Assembly: GCA_022561095.1 (NCBI GenBank)
Contig: JADFRV010000112.1
Location: 1-7,417 of the forward strand
DNA length: 7,417 nt
Direction of reading: 5' to 3'
From: Chloroflexota bacterium
Lineage (GTDB): Bacteria > Chloroflexota > Dehalococcoidia > SM23-28-2 > RBG-16-64-32
Shown piece by piece: positions 1-6,663 of the stretch. Each line of letters begins with the position of its first letter. The stretch's first letter is position 1. The notes beneath the pieces are model-generated. The model made no database searches. It saw nothing but the letters and a program-made list of their open reading frames with translations, and was not told where the DNA came from. The position numbers and the translations under genes were made by a program.

Positions 1-886
1 CGATGTCGCAGGAGGTGAGGCCACAGGAGGTGAGCCCTTCGTAGCCTAAGATAATCTGGCGGCCGCGCTCGGCGATATTGATGGCCGGCGGGCCCGGGCG
101 GGGAAAGCCGTAGAGGTCCGCTATGACTGGAAGGCCGGCGGTGACGAGGTCCTGTATGTGCTGGGCCCAGGCCTCTTCGCCCGGGAAGTAGGTAAGGGTG
201 ACGTCGACGCCTTCCAGTGGGGTTGATATGGGGGTGGTGATTGCGGCGTCGGGGCGGCTGACTTCGGCGAAGGCGGCCAGCTGGAGCTGGTCAGCAGAGG
301 ATGACAGGCAGGTGAAGACGGGGCCCGAGTCGGCGCAGTCCACGGGCTCCAGGCTGACTTCCCAGGCTGAGTCCGCGGGGGTGAGGATGGAAACGGTTGA
401 CTGGTCGCCGAAGGAGATGGCGGGAAGGAAGACATAGAAGGGGGTGATCAGGAGGGAGTCCTCGCGGGCGGAGGTTAGATCGTAGTCTAGAGAGAAGGAG
501 TAGGTATCGTTGAAGAATAGCATACGGTCGAAGGAGACGGTGGCGGTAACAAGGGGACCATCGCTGGAAGGGTCTAGGGAGATGGGTAGAGTGGTGGGGC
601 CGGAGCGGGCGCTGAGGTTGGAGGAACCGCGGAGGATGGGGAGGGTGAGGGAGTCGTAGAAGAAGATGGTGCCGGACTCCCGTTCCACGGTCTCAGGGTC
701 GTTGTTATTTACGCTTATCTGCCAGGAGATGTGAACGGGGCCGGAATCGGGGCGAATGTCGTAGGAGATGTCTGAGGTGATGATGAGAGGCTGATTGGCC
801 TGGGAGGGATGGGGCGAGAGGGACAGAGTGATGAGGGCCAGCGCGATGGCGAAGGCGAGGACGGGGAGGAGGCGAAGCCGGGTCAT
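1..886 (-). CDS. Secreted protein of unknown function, 3' end beyond the window
   Basis: An uninterrupted minus-strand frame runs from an ATG at 886 to the window edge (295 codons visible, no stop). The start is fixed by an ATGA overlap with the stop of the upstream SRPBCC gene, implying translational coupling. The N-terminus is a clear signal peptide: Arg at residues 3 and 5, a hydrophobic core at about 6-24, and an SQA site that should be cut after residue 30. The mature part is rich in Ser, Thr, Pro and Asp with alternating hydrophobic residues, as in extracellular beta-sandwich domains. Around residues 245-295 a helix-like stretch is followed by YGFPRPGPPAINI and GYEGLT. This faintly resembles the region before the HExxH helix in peptidase-MA-like (M1/gluzincin) proteins, but any such motif would lie outside the window. 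The last visible residues contain a tandem GLTSC-GLTSC. That this is a secreted protein is well supported; the peptidase idea is weak. Confidence 0.8.
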   Translation of the reverse strand, partial: MTRLRLLPVLAFAIALALITLSLSPHPSQANQPLIITSDISYDIRPDSGPVHISWQISVNNNDPETVERESGTIFFYDSLTLPILRGSSNLSARSGPTTLPISLDPSSDGPLVTATVSFDRMLFFNDTYSFSLDYDLTSAREDSLLITPFYVFLPAISFGDQSTVSILTPADSAWEVSLEPVDCADSGPVFTCLSSSADQLQLAAFAEVSRPDAAITTPISTPLEGVDVTLTYFPGEEAWAQHIQDLVTAGLPVIADLYGFPRPGPPAINIAERGRQIILGYEGLTSCGLTSCDI

Positions 887-1380
887 GAGTCAGAGTGGGT
901 CTGCTCGTCCTCATCCGGCTGGGGTTCGAAGAGGGCCTGGAGGGCGTCGAGGGCGCTGCGAAGCCCCTGACGCTGGTAGGAGGGCCAGACGAAACGGGCG
1001 GCGAACCAGCCGCGGAGACCGTGGCTGGCGACGGAGGCGAACAGGGTCACGCCCGTATGGTCGTCGTTCGCGGGCCGAAGGAGGAAGGCCTGCGACTCCA
1101 GGGTGAGCATGTAGCTTTTCCCCTTGTCCTGGTCCTCGTTCCGGACTGGGGCGAAGGAGATGTACTCCATCGAAGCCCACTCGCTGATCCGGAAGTCGTG
1201 CGCCAGGCCGTCCTCCGTGTGGGCGCGGAACTCGGTGCCCACGCCCTCGCGCTGGGAGGAGAGGTACTCGACGCGCTGCCAGGCCCCGTTCCAGCGATGG
1301 GCGGCCTCCAGGTCCGTGATGGCGGCCCAGACCTCGCGCACCGGCGCGGCGATGGTGCGGGAGTCAGAGGTGGTGGGCAT
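883..1380 (-). CDS. SRPBCC-fold (polyketide cyclase/START-like) protein
   Basis: A 165-residue cytoplasmic protein with no signal peptide. The N-terminal strand and helix (SRTIAAPVREVWAAITDLEAAHRW, residues 7-30) are typical of SRPBCC proteins, where strand 1 is followed by a 'P..vW..itD....W' helix. It is followed by a GVGTEFRA strand (about 47-54), a run of alternating beta-strands, and a long C-terminal helix (about 138-153, QGLRSALDALQALFE) that would close the hydrophobic ligand cavity. The tail PQPDEDEQTHSDS is acidic and probably disordered. Length is normal for the family. The ligand cannot be told from sequence. The ATG at 1380 is preceded by GGAAG six bases upstream, which belongs to the adjoining repeat. 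The first 39 bp of this gene occur twice more upstream, at 1561-1599 and 1780-1818. The stop overlaps the start of the secreted-protein gene (ATGA), so the two probably form an operon. Confidence 0.85.
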   Translation of the reverse strand: MPTTSDSRTIAAPVREVWAAITDLEAAHRWNGAWQRVEYLSSQREGVGTEFRAHTEDGLAHDFRISEWASMEYISFAPVRNEDQDKGKSYMLTLESQAFLLRPANDDHTGVTLFASVASHGLRGWFAARFVWPSYQRQGLRSALDALQALFEPQPDEDEQTHSDS

Positions 1381-1386
1381 GGGCTA

Positions 1387-1391
1387 CTTCC
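1387..1391 (-). promoter_or_regulatory. Ribosome binding site of the SRPBCC gene, supplied by the repeat
   Basis: GGAAG lies six bases before the ATG at 1380. The same GGAAG-TAGCCC-ATG arrangement precedes the duplicate start at 1599. The outermost copy (ATG at 1818) is instead preceded by GGCAAACCCC, with no obvious Shine-Dalgarno. The ribosome binding site now used by the gene therefore seems to come from the inserted repeat rather than from the ancestral leader. Confidence 0.5.
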
Positions 1392-1395
1392 AACG

Positions 1396-1552
1396 TGTCA
1401 TGCTGAGCCGAGCGGGGTGGAATGACGGCGGGGTGGGGGGTGTGAGCATCCGGCGGTAGTTGGTCTGCGGGAACGGTGACGTAGCCCTTCCCCAGATTCC
1501 TTCGCGGCAATCATCTCGCCCCAAGGGGGCGTGGTCGCCGCTCAGAATGACA
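1396..1552. mobile_element. MITE-like element with 13-bp terminal inverted repeats, copy 1
   Basis: The left end tgtcatgctgagc (1396-1408) and the right end gctcagaatgaca (1540-1552) are inverted repeats with a single mismatch. The 157-bp interior has no transposase and contains further sub-repeats, such as ggaatgac at 1418-1425. Elements with GTCATTCTGAGC ends are a common dispersed intergenic repeat in several GC-rich phyla as I know them. Mobility by a transposase acting in trans is inferred, not shown, and no simple short target duplication is visible here. Confidence 0.55.
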
Positions 1553-1560
1553 AGGCGTGG

Positions 1561-1599
1561 CGGCGCGGCGATGGTGCGTGATTCAAAGGTGGTGGGCAT
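1561..1599 (-). pseudogene. Duplicated 5' end of the SRPBCC gene, copy B
   Basis: Encodes MPTTFESRTIAAP, matching MPTTSDSRTIAAP of the intact gene (three base differences in 39). After this the similarity stops abruptly and the frame continues into the repeat element, ending at 1384. It is a gene fragment created by the tandem duplication. It keeps an ATG and a good ribosome binding site, so it could still be translated as a short decoy peptide. Confidence 0.75.
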
Positions 1600-1614
1600 G
1601 GGCTACTTCCAACG

Positions 1615-1771
1615 TGTCATGCTGAGCCGAGCGGGGTGGAATGACGGCGGGGTGGAGGGTGTGAGCATCCGGCGGTAGTTGGTCTGCGAGAACGGTGACG
1701 TAGCCCTTCCCCAGATTCCTTCGCGGCGATCATCGCGCCCCGAGCGGGCGTGGGCGCCGCTCAGAATGACA
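1615..1771. mobile_element. MITE-like element with 13-bp terminal inverted repeats, copy 2
   Basis: This is the second copy, 219 bp from the first, with ends at 1615-1627 and 1759-1771 identical to those of copy 1. It probably arose by tandem duplication of the whole 219-bp unit rather than by a second insertion, because the flanking gene-head sequence is repeated with it. Confidence 0.55.
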
Positions 1772-1779
1772 AGGCGTGG

Positions 1780-1818
1780 CGGCGCGGCGATGATGCGGGA
1801 CTCGGAGGTGGTAGGCAT
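1780..1818 (-). pseudogene. Duplicated 5' end of the SRPBCC gene, copy C
   Basis: Encodes MPTTSESRIIAAP (four base differences in 39 from the intact gene). It is the outermost copy and the only one attached to unique upstream sequence, so it probably marks the original position of the gene start. The frame continues into the element and stops at 1605-1603. Upstream in-frame GTG (1875) is unlikely to be used because it overlaps the predicted -10 box. Confidence 0.7.
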
Positions 1819-1865
1819 GGGGTTTGCCTGTATCAGATAGGGATACGTCTGTTCTTGGCAGGCTG

Positions 1866-1894
1866 ATTCTAGCACGGGGCGTGGCAGGTGGCGA
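1866..1894 (-). promoter_or_regulatory. Possible sigma-70-type promoter for the SRPBCC operon
   Basis: On the minus strand a TCGCCA box (1894-1889, four of six matches to TTGACA) is followed after exactly 17 bp by TAGAAT (1871-1866, five of six to TATAAT). A transcript would begin near 1859 and pass through both repeat units before reaching the intact gene. An imperfect 8-bp hairpin (1907-1890) between the leuS stop and this promoter lacks a T-run. The rest of 1819-1917 shows nothing further. Confidence 0.35.
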
Positions 1895-1917
1895 GCTAGA
1901 GCTCACCGCTATCGCGC

Positions 1918-4354
<2,437 letters not shown>

Positions 4355-4362
<8 letters not shown>

Positions 4363-4858
4363 CGCGGTCTTTCTCACGTTCGTTGTCGTCCATGCTGCTG
4401 GAGGTGATGAGCTCCTCCAGCTCCTCGCTGAGCTCGCGGGTGCGGCGGCGAATCGCTTCGTCTACGCGGCGGGTGAAGGGGCGTGCTTCCAGGACGACGA
4501 AGATGATGACGGTGCCCAGGCCGGCGACGAGGTAGAGCTCGCGGCCGATGGCCATGCCGATGGCGGCGGCGGCCCAGATGGTGGCGGCGGTGGTGATGCC
4601 GCGCACGGTGTAGCCTTCGCGGAAGATGACGCCGGCGCCCAGGAAGCCGATGCCGGTGACGATACCGGCGGCGATGCGGTCGTCGCCGCCCAGGAGCTGG
4701 GAGACGTCGGTGAACAGCATGGAGCCCATGGTGATCAGGGCCATGGTGCGGATGCCGGCGGGGTAGCCACGCAGCTCGCGCTCCAGGCCGATGAGGCCGC
4801 CCAGGCCGGCGGCCATGACGAGGCGGCCGAGGATCTCGAGCTGATCGACGGCGTCCAT
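4355..4858 (-). CDS. MgtC/SapB-family inner-membrane protein
   Basis: A 167-residue integral membrane protein with the conserved MgtC core. It has GLGGLIGLERE (18-28), an R-x(6)-GIRTMALITMGS stretch (30-46), GIGFLGAGVIFREG (69-82) and VRGITTAATIWAAAAIGMAIG (85-105). These give about four to five membrane segments at roughly 7-25, 36-52, 62-80, 90-105 and 107-124. The C-terminal tail (about 125-167) is highly charged and probably helical (RRRTRELSEELEEL), with no ACT-like domain as in longer homologues. In Salmonella, MgtC is a virulence and low-Mg2+ survival factor that acts on ATP synthase and phosphate uptake; environmental members mostly have no known role. The start at 4858 has GGGAG eight bases upstream. 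The gene lies between the leucine T-box and leuS and overlaps leuS, so it should be co-induced with leuS in leucine or tRNA-Leu starvation. Confidence 0.93.
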
Positions 4859-4866
4859 CAGGTAGT

Positions 4867-4871
4867 CTCCC
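4867..4871 (-). promoter_or_regulatory. Ribosome binding site of the mgtC-like gene
   Basis: GGGAG is eight bases before the ATG at 4858. It lies 81 bases downstream of the T-box terminator, so it is transcribed only on readthrough. Between the two is an inverted repeat (about 4944-4915, CCTCC pairing with GGAGG) of unknown purpose. Confidence 0.55.
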
Positions 4872-4951
4872 GGCTCGTTCTGTTCATCATCGTTCTCATC
4901 GTCTAATCCAATCCGGAGGCCCTCCGATCAGGGATGGAGGCTCCAATATTG

Positions 4952-4979
4952 AAAACTCCTCCGTCTCAGGGACGGAGGA
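4952..4979 (-). terminator. T-box intrinsic terminator
   Basis: TCCTCCGTC (4979-4971) and GACGGAGGA (4965-4957) form a perfect 9-bp stem with a five-base loop, followed by G and TTTT. The 5' arm and the adjoining CCCT are shared with the antiterminator, so the two structures exclude each other. The T-run is short, as is common in GC-rich genomes. Confidence 0.88.
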
Positions 4980-5245
4980 ATTGGGCTCCGCGGTACCACC
5001 CTGATTCCCCGATGAGCAAAGCGTCATCGGGGCGCTCAGTGGCGCTGTAACGGGCGCACCCGGCGCCGGCTAGGTGGAAGCCTGCCGGCCTTCCGCTACA
5101 CTTCACCGGCGCGGCTCCGGTCCCGATGATGCTGGGCTCATCGGGATCCCCCGACAAGTCGGGGGAGGCGAGTTCAGGCCCTTTACCGGCTCGCAGCGTC
5201 CGCCGGCTCTCTGGCGACGGGCCTTACTACTCCCTTTCGCCGCCT
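4952..5245 (-). promoter_or_regulatory. T-box riboswitch, leucine-specific (CUC specifier)
   Basis: A tRNA-sensing leader upstream of the mgtC-like gene and leuS. Stem I begins with AGGC (5245-5242) pairing with GCCT (5169-5166). It contains AGTA (5231-5228) opposite GAA (5175-5173), the loop-E pair that precedes the specifier. The next three bases, CTC (5172-5170), are a leucine codon, read by tRNA-Leu(GAG). Above it lie the AGAGAG bulge (5212-5207) and a GCTG terminal-loop motif (5197-5194) in a CCGGC/GCCGG hairpin. A stem III hairpin (5032-5007) leads into the antiterminator core AGGGTGGTACCGCGG (5002-4988). Its TGGT bulge has U in the variable position, which pairs with the A73 discriminator expected of tRNA-Leu. 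Uncharged tRNA-Leu should stabilise the antiterminator (AGGG with CCCT) and allow readthrough. At about 294 nt the leader is long, because the stretch between stem I and stem III holds several hairpins. Confidence 0.93.
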
Positions 5246-5268
5246 TTGGCTATCCCTAAAATAGGGTC

Positions 5269-5344
5269 TGGTGGAGCTGAGGGGACTCGAACCCCTGACC
5301 TCCTCAATGCCATTGAGGCGCTCTCCCAACTGAGCTACAGCCCC
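5269..5344 (-). tRNA. tRNA-Ala (anticodon GGC)
   Basis: A 76-base cloverleaf with an encoded CCA. The acceptor stem GGGGCTG/CAGCTCC contains the G3-U70 wobble pair that is the alanine identity element. The D arm has GTAGCTCAGTTGGGAGAGC. The anticodon stem CCTCA/TGAGG encloses ATGGCAT, giving anticodon GGC (reads GCC and GCU). The T arm is AGGGG-TTCGAGT-CCCCT. Its 3' end is 23 nt before the T-box stem I, with only a small CCCTA-TTT-TAGGG hairpin (5266-5254) between, so the tRNA and the leader are probably on one primary transcript. Confidence 0.98.
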
Positions 5345-5355
5345 TTGCCTGACGT

Positions 5356-5384
5356 ATGGTAGCAGAAGGGTGGTTCGTCGACAA
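5356..5384 (-). promoter_or_regulatory. Promoter for tRNA-Ala (and possibly the T-box operon)
   Basis: TTGTCG (5384-5379), a 17-bp spacer and TACCAT (5361-5356), each matching four of six consensus bases. A start point would fall within a few bases of the tRNA 5' end at 5344. No comparable pair of boxes is visible between the tRNA and the T-box, so this may be the operon promoter. Confidence 0.5.
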
Positions 5385-5399
5385 GAATCCGGGGCTCGG

Positions 5400-5429
5400 T
5401 TGACAGCTACGATGGCCCGCGTCGATGAT
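5400..5429 (+). promoter_or_regulatory. Promoter for the CoA-racemase-like gene
   Basis: A perfect TTGACA (5400-5405), an 18-bp spacer and GATGAT (5424-5429, four of six matches). The start point would be near 5436, giving a leader of roughly 58 nt. It is back to back with the tRNA promoter; the two -35 boxes are 15 bp apart. Confidence 0.5.
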
Positions 5430-5493
5430 ACCTGACGGCTGGACCGCCTCATCGTGTTGCGGTTTTTCGACTATCGAGCATAAGGGGGACGCC

Positions 5494-6663
5494 ATGATGG
5501 CTCTGGAGGGGATACGGGTGCTGGACCTGACGCGGCTGGCGCCGGGGCCGTTCTGCACGATGCTGCTGGGGGATATGGGCGCGGATGTGATCGTGGTGGA
5601 GGAGGCGCCGGGTGCGGGGCGCCGGTTCGACATCGGCACGAGCGACCGGGCGCAGGCGTTCAACGCCCTGGGGCGCAACAAGCGGTCGATAGGCCTGAAC
5701 CTGAAGGACGAGCGGGCGCGCGAGGTGTTCTACCGCCTGGCGGAGGGCGCGGACGTGGTGCTGGAGGGGTTCCGGCCGGGGGTGGTGAAGCGGCTGGGGG
5801 TGGACTACGAGACGATCAGCAAGCGCAACCCGCGCATCGTCTACTGCTCGCTGAGCGGGTACGGGCAGACGGGGCCGTACGCGTCGCTGGTGGGACACGA
5901 TATCAACTACATCAGCATCGGCGGCGCGCTGGGGATGACGGGCTGGCCGGGGCAGCCGCCGGCGATTCCGCTGAACGTCATCGCGGACTTCGCGGGCGGA
6001 GGGCTGTACGCCGCCTTCGCGATCCTGACGGCGATCATCGCGCGGGGGCAGACGGGCCGCGGCCAGTACGTCGATATGGCGATGAGCGATGGGGTGACAT
6101 CGCTGCTGGCGATGGTGGCGAGCCAGTACTTCAGCGCCGGTCGCGTGCTGCGGCCCGGCGAGGATATGCTGAACGGAGCGGTGCCCGCCTACAACGTGTA
6201 CCAGGCCGCGGACGGCAAGTGGCTGAGCATCGGCTGCCTGGAGCCCTGGTTCTGGCAGGAGCTGTGCGAGGCGCTGGGCTGCGAGGAGTACGTCCCCCAT
6301 CAGAACAACCGCGAGAAGTTCCCGGAGATTTTCGACTTCCTTAGAAGCAAGTTCGGAGAGAAGACGCGCGACGAGTGGTTCGAAGAGCTGCGGCAGCGGG
6401 ATATCTGCGTGGGGCCGGTGTACGGCCTGGACGAGGTGTTCGCCGACCCGCACGTGCAGGCGCGAGGGATGATCGCGGAGGTGGAGCACCCGGAGTTCGG
6501 CACGGTGCGTCAGGTGGGCGTGGGGCCGAAGCTCTCGGACACGCCGGGGTCGGTGCGGAGCACAGCGCCGAAACGGGGGGAGCACACGGAGGAGATCCTG
6601 CGCGAGGCCGGCTACTCGGGCGAGGAGATCGGGGCGCTGACGGAGGCGAAGGCGGCGGGCTAG
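5494..6663 (+). CDS. CaiB/BaiF-family CoA enzyme, alpha-methylacyl-CoA racemase-like
   Basis: A 389-residue soluble protein of class III CoA-transferase fold, normal length. The N-terminus ALEGIRVLDLTRLAPGPF and the GADVIVVE strand form the CoA-binding Rossmann half. Many members transfer CoA using the Asp of the GHD motif. This one matches the racemase branch better: GHDINY, LNVIADFAGGG, DMLNGAVPAYNVY and CLEPWFW all have counterparts in AMACR/Mcr. The racemase acid-base residues recalled for M. tuberculosis Mcr (His126, Asp156, Glu241) correspond to His135, Asp165 and Glu250 here, each shifted by nine. The likely role is epimerising 2-methylacyl-CoA esters in branched fatty-acid or sterol side-chain breakdown. 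A CoA-transferase role remains possible because Asp136 is also kept. The start was set at 5494, with AGGGGG five bases upstream; ATG at 5497 is equally good (8-base spacing). An upstream in-frame ATG at 5425 falls in the promoter. It stands alone, converging on the MMPL gene. Confidence 0.9.
   Translation: MMALEGIRVLDLTRLAPGPFCTMLLGDMGADVIVVEEAPGAGRRFDIGTSDRAQAFNALGRNKRSIGLNLKDERAREVFYRLAEGADVVLEGFRPGVVKRLGVDYETISKRNPRIVYCSLSGYGQTGPYASLVGHDINYISIGGALGMTGWPGQPPAIPLNVIADFAGGGLYAAFAILTAIIARGQTGRGQYVDMAMSDGVTSLLAMVASQYFSAGRVLRPGEDMLNGAVPAYNVYQAADGKWLSIGCLEPWFWQELCEALGCEEYVPHQNNREKFPEIFDFLRSKFGEKTRDEWFEELRQRDICVGPVYGLDEVFADPHVQARGMIAEVEHPEFGTVRQVGVGPKLSDTPGSVRSTAPKRGEHTEEILREAGYSGEEIGALTEAKAAG

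Larger units (their letters stand above)
1381..1599 (-). repeat. 219-bp tandem repeat, unit 1 (gene-proximal)
   Basis: This unit is about 94% identical to 1600-1818 (13 differences by eye in 219 positions) and directly abuts it. Read on the minus strand it holds a copy of the first 39 bp of the SRPBCC gene (1599-1561), then 180 bp containing a MITE-like element, ending TAGCCC just before the real ATG. It encodes a 71-residue open frame from an ATG at 1599 to a TAG at 1386-1384. After residue 13 that frame no longer resembles an SRPBCC protein. The unit is 73 codons long, so it stays in register with the gene. Confidence 0.95.
1600..1818 (-). repeat. 219-bp tandem repeat, unit 2 (gene-distal)
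   Basis: The second tandem copy has the same order as unit 1: a 39-bp SRPBCC 5' copy (1818-1780), then the element and the TAGCCC junction to the next ATG at 1599. Outside the gene-head part, seven base differences separate the two units, and six of them would change the encoded residue. The element part therefore shows no sign of selection as protein. Beyond 1818 the sequence becomes unique (ggtttgcctg on the plus strand), so this edge marks the ancestral leader of the gene. Confidence 0.95.

Noticed and set aside
895..1459. Plus-strand open frames opposite the SRPBCC gene and running into the repeat
   Set aside because: The minus-strand product fits a known fold and has coupled neighbours. 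The plus frames have low-complexity Gly/Val/Glu content and no ribosome binding site of note.
1381..1818. CRISPR-like array
   Set aside because: Only two long (219-bp) adjoining units with no unique spacers, made of a gene head plus an element with terminal inverted repeats.
1890..1907. Intrinsic terminator after leuS
   Set aside because: The imperfect 8-bp hairpin GGTGAGCT/AGCTCGCC has only a two-base gap and no following T-run, and it overlaps the candidate -35 box. It may be incidental.
4966..5259. Short open frames inside the T-box (63 and 61 codons on either strand)
   Set aside because: The same bases are accounted for by conserved RNA elements. The frames would run through stem I or the antiterminator and terminator and show no protein similarity.
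5254..5266. Terminator of the tRNA-Ala gene
   Set aside because: The CCCTA/TAGGG stem is only five base pairs and its Ts are in the loop, not after the stem, so it should not stop transcription before the T-box.
5425..5493. Longer N-terminus for the CoA-racemase-like protein starting at 5425
   Set aside because: The extra 23 residues (Cys/Ser/Thr-rich) have no counterpart in the family, the ATG falls inside the predicted -10 box, and AGGGGG sits just before 5494/5497.
5449..6585. 378-codon minus-strand open frame opposite the CaiB/BaiF gene
   Set aside because: Its product is an Arg/His/Leu/Pro-rich mixture without domains, antisense to an intact conserved enzyme.
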